Assembly (NCBI RefSeq): GCF_005222845.1 | Contig: NZ_STFZ01000016.1 | Location: 118,183-165,519, forward strand | Reading direction: 5' to 3' | DNA: 47,337 bases | Source of the DNA: Rhizobium sp. FY34 | GTDB lineage: Bacteria > Pseudomonadota > Alphaproteobacteria > Rhizobiales > Rhizobiaceae | Part shown: positions 1-8,296 of the stretch, piece by piece | Numbering within the stretch: the stretch's first letter is position 1 | Layout of the letters: each line of letters opens with the position of its first letter | The notes under the pieces: generated by a model | Databases searched by the model: none | Told to the model about the DNA's origin: nothing | Seen by the model: only the letters and a program-made list of their open reading frames with translations | Program-made: the position numbers and the translations under genes

Positions 1-2
1 TC

Positions 3-3000
3 GACAGCCGCATCGACGTGATGTCGCAGACACTGGCCTCTGGTCAGGAGCGGATAGAGAGTGATCTTGGTCACCGCATGAATGCGCTGGGCGACATCGT
101 ATCCAGTGCCGGCGAGCGCATCAGCGACGCCTTTGACGATCGCACCATGGCCTTGAGCGCGACGATCGCGATGAGCGAAGACCGCCTGACCAGCGTCATG
201 GACGAAAAGGCCACCGCGCTGATGTCAGCGGTCACCGATGCCGATCAGCGCCTGGAACAGAGCTTTGCCGAACGCGCAGATGCCATCCGCGCCACCTATT
301 CCGACAACCAGCAGCGTCTCGATCAGGCATTGGAAAGCCGCCATGCGGAACTGGCACGCACCCTCACCTCTGGCCACGACGCGATCGACCGCACCGTGGG
401 TACGGCCGCAAGCCTCATCGAAACAAGCCTCGGCGAGAATGCCGCACGGTTCGAATCCAGCCTGAATTCCGGCCTCGGCCGCGTAGAGAACAGCATAACC
501 TCTGGCGAGGAGCGCCTCTCCGGTCTCATCGCCTCGGCAAACAAACAGATCGACGAGGTGCTGACCGGCGGGCACGAGATCCTGCGCGCCACGCTCGATG
601 AGCGCCGCGCCATGATCGACGGGACGCTGAAGGATGCCGAAATCCAGCTCGGCGATCTGCTGTTTGACCAGGCAACCAGCATCGGCACGACGATTGCAAC
701 CTCCACCGGCATGCTGGAAATGTCGCTGGAAGCGCAGCAGGATGCGCTTCGTAGCGTCATAGATGGCGCCGGCACGGATCTTGAAGCCCGCCTGCGCGAT
801 ACGGCTGGCGGCATTGCAAGCCGTCTCAGCGACGCCGCAAGAGATGTCACCGCTTCAGCCGAAAACTTCTCCAGCCGCGTCGAACAGACCGTCGGCGCCG
901 TGTCCCACACGCTCGATGAAACCGGTCGCCGCATCGACACGACCTTCGGCGGACTGGAAGACCGCATCCGCAACCAGATCGACACGGTCACCGGCCTGGT
1001 GGACGGCGCCGGTCGCGATCTGTCGGAACGCCTCAGCAAACGCACCGGCGAGTTGGAGCGAGTCAGTGCAACAAGCCTCGAACGTCTTGCCGGCACTGTG
1101 AACCAGGGCACGGCTCAGTTCGAACGCATCAGCACCGAAGCCTCCGAGCGCATTGCCGGATCGCTGGATGCCGGCACGGCCCGCGTCGATGAACGTCTCG
1201 GCACCATGGACCGCGCCATCACCATCGGTCTCGACAATGTCAGCCGCACCATCGAGGGCAAGGCAGCAACGCTTGCCACCGCACTGCGTGATGCCGTCGG
1301 CACGGCGGCCCGCGAATTCGACACGGAGGCCCTGCGCTCGGCAGAAACTCTGGCCAAGGCCGGCACGCAGTTTTCCGAGGACATGAGCGCGCGCAATGCA
1401 GACTTCGCCCGTGCGCTGGAAGAGCGTTCGACCGATATCGCCGGGCGCATCGGTGAAACGCAGAACCGCTTGGCAGGCCAGGCGGCAGCTGTTGCCCAGG
1501 CTTTCTCGGAGGCAGGCAATTCCATCATGCATAAGGTTTCGGAAGCCGAGACTTTGGTGCAGAGGCAGGTCGGCTCCATCGCCGCATCGCTGGACGAGGC
1601 CGGTCGCGCACTCGACCAGCGCGGCAATGCCATCCGCGCCGCGCTGACCGATACCGCCGGCTCGATCTCCTCGACGCTGCAATCCGTCGATGAAACCCTG
1701 GCCGAGCGTGGCAATGCGCTGCGCTCCTCGCTGTCGCAGACTGCCGGTTCGATCAATGAAACGCTGCAGGCAGTCGATGCCACGCTCACGGAGCGCGGTC
1801 AGGAACTGCGCGGCTCGCTCAGCCAGACGGCAGACGACATCAATGCCGCCATGTCGGCGGTCGACAAGGCGCTCGAAGCCCGCGGCGATGCCATCCGCGC
1901 CAGCCTCGACACACGCTCGCGTGACCTCAACTCGATGCTCGCCACACGCTCGGCAGAGCTGTCGCGCCTCATCGACGAGAAGGCCAAGCCGCTGGTCGAA
2001 CAGTATGCCGAAACCGGCCGGTCCGCTGCCGAACGGCTGGCCACGGCCGCCGATGAAAGCGCCGAACGTCTGGTTACCGCTGCCCATCTCAATGCCCAGC
2101 GTCTGCGCCAGGAAAATGGCGCGCTGGTCGAAGCCATCACGGCGCGCACAAATGACACGCTCTCGGCCATCAACGAGCGCACCCAGCAGGCCGCAGGCAC
2201 GTTGCGCAATGTCGAACATAGCCTTGCCGCCAATGTCAACGACCTCATTACGCGGCTGGAAAACAGCAATACCGGCATTGCCTCGCTGGTCGAACATGCC
2301 GCCCGCGAAATCGGCGTCACCATCGACCAGGCCTCGGAAAAGCTGGCCGCTGCCGACCAGAAGCTCGACCTGACCGCCGCACGCTTCACGGAGCGCACGG
2401 TACAGGCCGCAGACATGGTCTCCAGCTCCAGCCGCCTGCTCGAAAACAATGTCGATCGCCTGAGCCATATTTCCGGCCAGACGCTGACGCATGTCGGCTC
2501 CATCGTCGGTCGTTTCGACGAATATACCAAGGTGCTCGATCAGGCCTCGGAACTTCTGGGCGCTGCCCAGTCGAACCTTGCCAGCACGCTCAGCGAACGC
2601 CAGGATGCGCTGCGCAGCCTGTCGGTCGGCCTGGTCAAGCGCTCGGAAGAGATCGAAGCCAATATGCGCAACCTCTCCACCGTGGTGGAAGGCGCCTTCC
2701 AGCGCGTTGAGGAACGTTCGGCTGAAGTGGGCCAGAGCCTGCGCCAGAACCTGCAGGGTTCGTTCACGGATGTCAGCCGCGCCTTGAACGATGCGCAAAA
2801 GCGCGCCGAGGAGACGGCGGACGGCATGCGCAGCGCCCTGATGGGTGCCAGCAACGAGGCGAACCAGGCCATTGAGGCAACGCTTTCGGAGGCCGAAAAG
2901 CGCTCGCGGGCCATGGCCGAGCGCATGCGTGGCGGCATTGCCGGCTCGCTCTCGGATGTCGAACGGCTTCTGTCGGAAGCCGCCGGAAAGTCGGATATTG

Positions 3001-4001
3001 CAGCCGAACAATTGCGCGATACGCTGCGCCGCTCGGTCGAGGAGGCCATCGGCCGCTTCGCCGGTGCAACGGACGAAATCCGCCAGTCGGCCAGTGAAAT
3101 TCGCCGCGAACTGGATGATACCCGCGCCGAGTTGAAGCGCGGTGCCTTCGACCTGCCGGAAGAAGCCAAGGAAAGTGCCTCTGCCATGCGCCGTGCCGTG
3201 GCAGAGCAGATCAAGGCCTTGCAGGACATTTCGGCGCTGGTCGGCCGTTCGGCCCAGACGCTGGAAATCTCCCAGCCTGCACCGCAGCGCGCCGCACCCG
3301 CACCTGCCCCGCAGCCTGTTGCTCCCGTGCAGATGCAGGCACCCGCTCGCCCCGCCCCCGTACAGGCACCGAGCGGCCTTTCATCACAGCCGCGTCCGCC
3401 GGTTGCCGCACCGCAGCCTGCCCCGCGCGGCGATGTCAGTTCCGGCCTGCGCGGCAGCCTTCCCATGGAGCGGACGGTCGCCGCGGCGCCACGTCAGCCG
3501 GAACCAGCCCGCAGCGAAACCGGCGGCTGGATCAGCGATCTCCTGCGCGGCGCCTCGCGTGACGAGATGGGCGAAGCACCCGTTGCACGCCAGCCGGCGC
3601 AAGCGCCGCGCGCCGCAGAGCCGCAGGCCCGCAGCGGTGACACCCGCAATCCGCGCCATATGGTGGAATCCCTGAATTCCCTCTCGGTCGATATCGCCCG
3701 CGCCATCGATCATGATGCCTCGGTTGATCTCTGGCGCCGCTACCAGCGCGGCGAGCGCGATGTCTTTACCCGTCGCCTCTACACGCTGAAGGGCCAGCAG
3801 ACCTTCGATGACATCCAGCGCAAATATGACCGCGAGCCGGAATTCCGCACCGCCGTCGATCGCTACATCGCCGATTTCGAAAAGCTGCTCTCGGATGTGG
3901 CGCGCACCGACCATGACCGCAGCGTGACGCAGAGCTACCTGACCTCAGATACCGGCAAGGTCTATACGATGCTGGCCCACGCCGCCGGCCGCTTCGGCTG
4001 A
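3..4001 (+). CDS. Giant coiled-coil protein, growth pole ring (GPR)-like, 5' end outside window
   Basis: The reading frame is open to the left edge, so this is only the C-terminal part (at least 1332 residues) of a larger protein. About 1080 residues are almost pure amphipathic helix rich in Ala, Ser, Thr, Glu and Arg, with no membrane segment in the visible part. Three near-identical 29-residue units start at RGNAIRAAL, RGNALRSSL and RGQELRGSL (positions 1620, 1707, 1794). A Pro/Ala/Gln-rich linker follows (about 3270-3650), then a compact C-terminal domain of about 110 residues with charged helices (from SLNSLSVDIARAIDHD to AAGRFG). The architecture fits the very large apolipoprotein-like coiled-coil protein called Growth Pole Ring in Agrobacterium, needed for polar growth; in many genomes it is labelled kinesin-like or apolipoprotein-like. 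The family link is inferred from architecture, because low-complexity helices resemble many proteins. Confidence 0.7.
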   Translation, partial: DSRIDVMSQTLASGQERIESDLGHRMNALGDIVSSAGERISDAFDDRTMALSATIAMSEDRLTSVMDEKATALMSAVTDADQRLEQSFAERADAIRATYSDNQQRLDQALESRHAELARTLTSGHDAIDRTVGTAASLIETSLGENAARFESSLNSGLGRVENSITSGEERLSGLIASANKQIDEVLTGGHEILRATLDERRAMIDGTLKDAEIQLGDLLFDQATSIGTTIATSTGMLEMSLEAQQDALRSVIDGAGTDLEARLRDTAGGIASRLSDAARDVTASAENFSSRVEQTVGAVSHTLDETGRRIDTTFGGLEDRIRNQIDTVTGLVDGAGRDLSERLSKRTGELERVSATSLERLAGTVNQGTAQFERISTEASERIAGSLDAGTARVDERLGTMDRAITIGLDNVSRTIEGKAATLATALRDAVGTAAREFDTEALRSAETLAKAGTQFSEDMSARNADFARALEERSTDIAGRIGETQNRLAGQAAAVAQAFSEAGNSIMHKVSEAETLVQRQVGSIAASLDEAGRALDQRGNAIRAALTDTAGSISSTLQSVDETLAERGNALRSSLSQTAGSINETLQAVDATLTERGQELRGSLSQTADDINAAMSAVDKALEARGDAIRASLDTRSRDLNSMLATRSAELSRLIDEKAKPLVEQYAETGRSAAERLATAADESAERLVTAAHLNAQRLRQENGALVEAITARTNDTLSAINERTQQAAGTLRNVEHSLAANVNDLITRLENSNTGIASLVEHAAREIGVTIDQASEKLAAADQKLDLTAARFTERTVQAADMVSSSSRLLENNVDRLSHISGQTLTHVGSIVGRFDEYTKVLDQASELLGAAQSNLASTLSERQDALRSLSVGLVKRSEEIEANMRNLSTVVEGAFQRVEERSAEVGQSLRQNLQGSFTDVSRALNDAQKRAEETADGMRSALMGASNEANQAIEATLSEAEKRSRAMAERMRGGIAGSLSDVERLLSEAAGKSDIAAEQLRDTLRRSVEEAIGRFAGATDEIRQSASEIRRELDDTRAELKRGAFDLPEEAKESASAMRRAVAEQIKALQDISALVGRSAQTLEISQPAPQRAAPAPAPQPVAPVQMQAPARPAPVQAPSGLSSQPRPPVAAPQPAPRGDVSSGLRGSLPMERTVAAAPRQPEPARSETGGWISDLLRGASRDEMGEAPVARQPAQAPRAAEPQARSGDTRNPRHMVESLNSLSVDIARAIDHDASVDLWRRYQRGERDVFTRRLYTLKGQQTFDDIQRKYDREPEFRTAVDRYIADFEKLLSDVARTDHDRSVTQSYLTSDTGKVYTMLAHAAGRFG
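1620..1880 (+). repeat. Three tandem 87-bp (29-residue) repeats inside the coiled-coil gene
   Basis: Arg codons opening RGNAIRAAL, RGNALRSSL, RGQELRGSL and a fourth partial unit RGDAIRASL fall at 1620, 1707, 1794 and 1881, exactly 87 bases apart. Each unit continues with a T/Q-A-G/D-S/D-I segment and ends in a VD-x-x-L motif. The nucleotide copies are similar, which points to fairly recent internal duplication. Confidence 0.85.
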
Positions 4002-4030
4002 TCGGTCAGCAGCAGAGTTTCAATCACCTC

Positions 4031-4060
4031 ACGGCCGCCCCTCAACCGGGCGGCCGTTTT
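4031..4060 (+). terminator. Rho-independent terminator after the coiled-coil gene
   Basis: A perfect 10-bp stem, ACGGCCGCCC (4031-4040) with GGGCGGCCGT (4048-4057), has a 7-base loop and is followed by TTTTCGTT. It sits 30 bases after the stop codon of the coiled-coil gene. Confidence 0.85.
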
Positions 4061-4120
4061 CGTTCGCAGGGACATTCCCACGCATCGCGCACATCACGCA
4101 TCCAGCCATATGCCAGCCAC

Positions 4121-4150
4121 AAAAAAGCCGGCTCCCGCGAGGAAGCCGGC
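4121..4150 (-). terminator. Rho-independent terminator of the mla operon
   Basis: Read on the minus strand, GCCGGCTTCC (4150-4141) pairs with GGGAGCCGGC (4136-4127) around a TCGC loop (one G-U pair), followed by six T (4126-4121). It lies just after the lipoprotein stop codon, opposite the plus-strand terminator at 4031-4060. Confidence 0.85.
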
Positions 4151-4179
4151 AATGATCTGCCTGACAGTCTGCGCTTGCG

Positions 4180-4779
4180 TCAGAGCGAGCGGATAGTCCA
4201 GTCGACGATCTCGCCACCTACCTTGGCAAAGGCGCGGTTGATCGCCGTGACAAACTGGGCATTGTCCTCACCGGAAACCGGCACCCGCGCGCTGAACACA
4301 CGCTGCCCCCTCACAGAGCCATTGCGATCATTGAGGATCTTCACGGAAATCTCGACATTCGCCGCCTTTGCGCCGGATGTATCGATCTCGAAGGCACGGA
4401 TATCCGCCACGACCTGATAGTCGATCGCCAGACCCTGTCCAGGCTGGCCGACACCACCCAGCTTGCCGGTATTCTCGAAGGCCTCCACCAGCTTGGACTG
4501 TACCATGCGCGGCAAGCGGTCGCTCCATTGCGAATCCGACAGATACTGGATCTCCGATGGCGAAACGCGCACTAGCACCTGTTCACTGTTGAGCGATTTC
4601 AGCGCGGTGGGTTCCGGCACCAGGATCTGGCGATTGCGCGCCGATGACGGGGCATCTGCAATCGGCGTCAGCGCCAGGTCATAGGTGTCGTTATTGGCCT
4701 TAGTGCTGCATCCGGCCAGCAGCAGGACTGCCAGCGGCAATGCGATAAAGGCCTTGGAAACGGCGTGTGGTGCAAGCAT
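4180..4779 (-). CDS. ABC-type transport auxiliary lipoprotein (PqiC/DUF330-like), Mla operon
   Basis: A 199-residue lipoprotein. Starting at the ATG at 4779, the N-terminus MLAPHAVSKAF has a hydrophobic stretch (ALPLAVLLLAGC) ending in an LAGC lipobox, so Cys23 should be lipidated. A longer reading from the ATG at 4818, which overlaps the mlaD stop as TGATG, adds 13 residues ahead of the signal peptide. I prefer the short start because the signal peptide is then normal and GAGGCGCCC precedes it. The rest resembles the auxiliary lipoprotein that partners MCE proteins (PqiC/DUF330 group). It is the last gene of the operon and probably links the periplasmic MCE protein to the outer membrane. The DUF330 assignment rests on context and general pattern. 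Confidence 0.85.
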   Translation of the reverse strand: MLAPHAVSKAFIALPLAVLLLAGCSTKANNDTYDLALTPIADAPSSARNRQILVPEPTALKSLNSEQVLVRVSPSEIQYLSDSQWSDRLPRMVQSKLVEAFENTGKLGGVGQPGQGLAIDYQVVADIRAFEIDTSGAKAANVEISVKILNDRNGSVRGQRVFSARVPVSGEDNAQFVTAINRAFAKVGGEIVDWTIRSL

Positions 4780-4817
4780 GGGCGCCTCGATTTCTTGTCT
4801 GTCTGATCCGCACCGCA

Positions 4818-6188
4818 TCAGCGCCGCGTCCTGCCGTCATATTCTTTTACCGTTTCGCCGCCGAAGATCAGCCGCTGCGGGTTCTGGTCGAAATTGGTAA
4901 TCGTCTCATTGAGATTGTCCACCGTCCGGCGCGTATCGGTCACCAGAGACTGGACCTCGCGAAGACCGGTTCCGGAAAAGCGCGCCAGATTGTCGGCAAT
5001 CGGCCCGATGCGGGCATTGAGATTGTCGGCGGTGGCACGGATGGATTGGAGCGTCTTCTGCGCCTCGGCAAACAGGCCTTCCGAATCGCTACCGCTAACC
5101 ATTGTATCGACCTTGGCCAGAATACCATCGACACGGGTGGAGGCCTGGTTCAGCTTCTGAGCAAGCTGGGTAAAGTCCTGGATGGCCGCATTGATCTCAT
5201 CGCGGCGGTCAGCCACACCATCGACCACCTTTCTGGCCGACGAAATGGCGGCACGCGCATCCGACGACGCCGAGCTGATATCATCGACGGCGGAATTGAC
5301 CTTGCCGGGATCGACGGCCGCCAGCAGCGTATCGGCGCGCTTCAGCACCGATTGCGCCTCGGCACCCGCCGAATTGAAGCCGGCAGCCGCTTCGCGCACT
5401 TCCGTCATAATCGTGTCGATCTGCCCCGTGGACTGGGCGATATCGCCCGTCACCTTCTCGGCATTGCTGATGATATTGTCGATCTTTTGCGGGTTCACGG
5501 CACGCACCAGCCCATCCACCGCTTCCAGCGTCGAATCAAGCCGCACGGACACCGTGTTGAACGTGCCCGACAAGGCCGAGAGGCTGCGCAGGAATTCGTC
5601 GATCGCGTCGGAATTGGCGCTCAGCGATGCGGTGAAGGTTTCAGCATGCTGGATGGTCCGGGTCAGCGGGCCGCGTGCATCGGTGACAAAGCCCTGGATC
5701 TGGCCGATCGCATCATCGGCACGCTGGAGGATCTTATCGGCGGTTGCCAGAAGATTGGTGACGCTGGACTGATCGGCAATCAGCACCGCCGGGCGGCCGG
5801 TCTCTTCAGCCTTGCGCAGCAGGTTTTCCTCACCCGTATTGCCACCGGACAATTCGATATAGGCCGCACCCGTCAGGCCCTGCACTTCCAGCACCGCCTT
5901 GGTCGAGGCAAAGACCGGTGCCGTCGTCTGCACTTCGGTAAAAGCCAGCGAGTAGCGCGGATCATCCGGATCGATGGTCAGGCGGCGCACCGAACCGACC
6001 GGTATGCCGTTGAAGCGCACGGCTGAACCGACCGACAGGCCATTGGCGGAGCCCGGAATACGGATGGCAAGCTCGGCGACCGGGCCGCTGCGACCATATT
6101 GCGACATCCAGTAGACGAAGCCGAAGGCTGCTGCCACGACAAGGACCGTGAAGAAGCCCACGATTGCGTAATTGGCTTTGGTTTCCAT
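4818..6188 (-). CDS. mlaD: MlaD-family MCE domain protein, lipid transporter substrate-binding subunit
   Basis: A 456-residue protein. The N-terminus MetLysAla...YAIVGFFTVLVVAAAFGFVYW forms one membrane anchor (residues 6-28). An MCE domain follows (about 40-118), recognisable by the G-S-A-V-R-F-N-G-I-P-V-G segment and the hydrophobic VLEVQGLTGAAYIEL stretch. The remaining 300 residues are helical and repetitive (SATADKIL, NAEKVTGDI, VDTMVSGS), as in the long tunnel-forming MCE proteins. In the Mla system MCE rings carry phospholipid between inner and outer membrane. It lies 6 bases after the ATPase gene and its stop overlaps a possible ATG for the lipoprotein, so the operon is translationally tight. 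At 456 residues it is much longer than E. coli MlaD (about 180) and closer to alphaproteobacterial forms. Confidence 0.93.
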   Translation of the reverse strand: METKANYAIVGFFTVLVVAAAFGFVYWMSQYGRSGPVAELAIRIPGSANGLSVGSAVRFNGIPVGSVRRLTIDPDDPRYSLAFTEVQTTAPVFASTKAVLEVQGLTGAAYIELSGGNTGEENLLRKAEETGRPAVLIADQSSVTNLLATADKILQRADDAIGQIQGFVTDARGPLTRTIQHAETFTASLSANSDAIDEFLRSLSALSGTFNTVSVRLDSTLEAVDGLVRAVNPQKIDNIISNAEKVTGDIAQSTGQIDTIMTEVREAAAGFNSAGAEAQSVLKRADTLLAAVDPGKVNSAVDDISSASSDARAAISSARKVVDGVADRRDEINAAIQDFTQLAQKLNQASTRVDGILAKVDTMVSGSDSEGLFAEAQKTLQSIRATADNLNARIGPIADNLARFSGTGLREVQSLVTDTRRTVDNLNETITNFDQNPQRLIFGGETVKEYDGRTRR

Positions 6189-6194
6189 GGCAGC

Positions 6195-7031
6195 TTACTT
6201 TCCTGGCACTGGGCTGGCGGCGCTATCGTCCGTTACGATCGAACGCGCCCGTTTTCCGTGGAAGTAGGATTGCACCCACGCATCATCGCAGGCGAGCATA
6301 TCGTTGAGCGTCCCTTCCACCAAGACGCGCTTCTCCCCCAATACCGCGATCCGGTCGCAGACCGAAAACAGGCTATCGAGGTCATGTGTCACCATGTAGA
6401 CGGTCAGGCCAAGCGCGTCCCTCAGCCGGGCAATCAACATGTCGAATTCGGCAGCACCGATCGGATCAAGGCCGGATGTCGGCTCGTCGAGAAAGACGAG
6501 ATCCGGATCGAGCGCCAGCGCACGCGCCAATGCGGCGCGCTTGACCATGCCGCCGGAGAGTTCCGAAGGGTATTTGTCGGCCGCATCGGCGGCAAGTCCG
6601 ACCATCTCGATCTTGAGATAGGCAAGCTCATCCATCAGCGACTGCGGCAGGTCGAGATATTCGCGCATCGGCAACTGAATATTTTCCTTCACCGTCAGCG
6701 AGGAAAACAGAGCGCCGTGCTGGAACAGCACGCCCATGCGCATATCCAGAGACGTGCGCTGCTTGGCATCGGCCTTCTCATAATCGACGCCGAGAATGCG
6801 GATCTCTCCCGAACGATGCGGCAAAAGCCTGAGCACCGTGCGCATCAGAACCGATTTGCCCGTTCCCGAAGCGCCGACGAAGCCGAGGATCTCACCCCGG
6901 TAGATATCGAGATTCAATCGGTCGAGCACGACCTTGGAGCCGAAGGCCACCGTCAGGTCGCGCACGGACAGGATCACGCGGTCGTCTGCCGCCGCCTCCC
7001 GATACGCGGTGTCTGTCTCCTCAGCGGTCAT
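6195..7031 (-). CDS. mlaF: MlaF-family ABC transporter ATP-binding protein
   Basis: A 278-residue ABC ATPase. It has the Walker A motif GASGTGKS, the signature LSGGMVKRAALARAL, Walker B LVFLDEPTSGLDP and the switch His in MVTHDLDS. It drives the MCE lipid transporter with the permease encoded just upstream. Two ATGs lie in the first bases: 7037 and 7031. The second has AGGA five bases ahead (7040-7037) and is chosen; a third candidate at 7079 would overlap the permease gene by 41 bases and adds an unrelated leader. The permease stop (7039-7041) falls inside this ribosome-binding region, which suggests translational coupling. Confidence 0.93.
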   Translation of the reverse strand: MTAEETDTAYREAAADDRVILSVRDLTVAFGSKVVLDRLNLDIYRGEILGFVGASGTGKSVLMRTVLRLLPHRSGEIRILGVDYEKADAKQRTSLDMRMGVLFQHGALFSSLTVKENIQLPMREYLDLPQSLMDELAYLKIEMVGLAADAADKYPSELSGGMVKRAALARALALDPDLVFLDEPTSGLDPIGAAEFDMLIARLRDALGLTVYMVTHDLDSLFSVCDRIAVLGEKRVLVEGTLNDMLACDDAWVQSYFHGKRARSIVTDDSAASPVPGK

Positions 7032-7038
7032 ACTCATC

Positions 7039-8235
7039 CTAAAAATCGATTGCAGAATAGAAAATGGCAAACAGGGCATCCATGAGGATGACCACGAAAA
7101 TGGCTTTCACCACAGAAGACGTCACGTGCTGACCAAGCGATTCGGCGCTGCCGCCCACTTTCATGCCCTCGACTGCCGCCACGATGCCGATGGCCAGCGC
7201 CATGAACGGCGCCTTGATCATGCCCGAGGCGACAGAAGAGTAATCCACCGCCTCGTTGAGGCGCGCCAGGAAGGTTTCAAAGGTAATGCCCGAATAGAGC
7301 CAGGTCACGATGGCCGCACCATAGAGTGCGGAAAAATTGGCGATAATGGTCAAAAGCGGCAGGGCGATAGTGAGCGCGATCAGGCGCGGAAAGATCAGCA
7401 CGCCGATCGGACTGAGACCGATAACCGTCAGCGCGTCGATCTCCTCGCGCATCTTCATCGATCCGATTTCGGCGGTGATCGCGCTGCCTGAGCGACCGGC
7501 AATCATGATGGCGGTCAATAACACGCCGATCTCGCGCAATTGCAGAATGCCAACCAGATCGACCACGAAAAGTTCGGCGCCGAAATAGCGCAACTGGAAG
7601 GCCCCCTGCTGCGCAATGATCGCTCCGATCAGGAAAGACATCAGCACGATGATCGGCACGGCGCGCACGCCCATCCGGTCGATATGGGTGACGACGGATG
7701 CCGCAGAAATCCCGCCACCCCGGCCAAACTTCAGCTGCGCGCCGGCCACGGCAGACCCCAGGATATACATCCCGGCCACCGCATCATTGGCCACGTCCAT
7801 CACCGCCCGGCCGACCGGTTCAAAAATACGCTGGAACAGCGACAGTTTGTCCTTGTCCTTCGGCGGACCGACGGGGACTTGCGATGGCAAAACATCGATG
7901 AGGTCCGATAGAGTGCTTTCAGCGCCCACCAGCTCCACATCGCGACCGGCCGCCTGAAGACGTATGATCAACCGGCGAATCAGCCAGGCACCGGCAGTGT
8001 CCACCGAGCCTATGCCGGACACGTCGATCGAGATACGACCGGTGCCCTTGCCGTTTTCGATCGCGGCCAGATCGGGCAGCACGGCAGTGATGCCGCGGTT
8101 TCGCCAATCTCCCGACAGGATATGGCTTTGCGCCCCGTCTGCCGACCCTGTCGTCTCGATCGTCGCTGGCCGTTCATCGGCCGACTTGGGCTGTGCATGC
8201 ATTATATTGGTGCTCAAAGCCGTGGTTGATCCCAC
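7039..8235 (-). CDS. mlaE: MlaE-family permease with N-terminal STAS (MlaB-like) domain
   Basis: A 398-residue fusion. Residues about 40-130 look like a STAS domain (NGKGTGRISIDVSGIGSVDTAG contains the conserved S-G-x-x-x-x-D-x-x-G pattern), equal to stand-alone MlaB of enterobacteria. Residues about 150-395 are the MlaE permease with five to six membrane segments and the conserved loop EIGSMKMREEIDAL. It is the first gene of the four-gene mla operon, so no separate mlaB is needed. The start is uncertain: GTG at 8235 gives the longest form; ATG at 8202 removes 11 residues. Neither has a strong ribosome-binding site. The divergent epimerase gene begins 61 bases upstream. Confidence 0.92.
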   Translation of the reverse strand: MGSTTALSTNIMHAQPKSADERPATIETTGSADGAQSHILSGDWRNRGITAVLPDLAAIENGKGTGRISIDVSGIGSVDTAGAWLIRRLIIRLQAAGRDVELVGAESTLSDLIDVLPSQVPVGPPKDKDKLSLFQRIFEPVGRAVMDVANDAVAGMYILGSAVAGAQLKFGRGGGISAASVVTHIDRMGVRAVPIIVLMSFLIGAIIAQQGAFQLRYFGAELFVVDLVGILQLREIGVLLTAIMIAGRSGSAITAEIGSMKMREEIDALTVIGLSPIGVLIFPRLIALTIALPLLTIIANFSALYGAAIVTWLYSGITFETFLARLNEAVDYSSVASGMIKAPFMALAIGIVAAVEGMKVGGSAESLGQHVTSSVVKAIFVVILMDALFAIFYSAIDF

Positions 8236-8296
8236 TCATAGAGACGGCAATATAGCCGCCGAACTGCGAATTGCCATGTGCGAATGAAGGAAAACA

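Noticed and set aside
1620..1880. The 87-base repeats as a minisatellite or CRISPR-like array
   Set aside because: They are in frame, code for helical repeats and have no spacers between units.
855..3011. Long open frame (718 codons) on the minus strand across the coiled-coil gene
   Set aside because: High-GC third-position bias of the plus-strand gene creates open antisense frames. The translation is Gly/Arg/Leu-rich with no recognisable motif.
4767..6026. 419-codon plus-strand frame across the MCE gene
   Set aside because: Antisense to MlaD, which has clear membrane and MCE features and an operon context.
7079..7079. ATP-binding protein starting at 7079
   Set aside because: It would overlap the permease gene by 41 bases and add a non-homologous leader; the ATG at 7031 has a matching ribosome-binding site.
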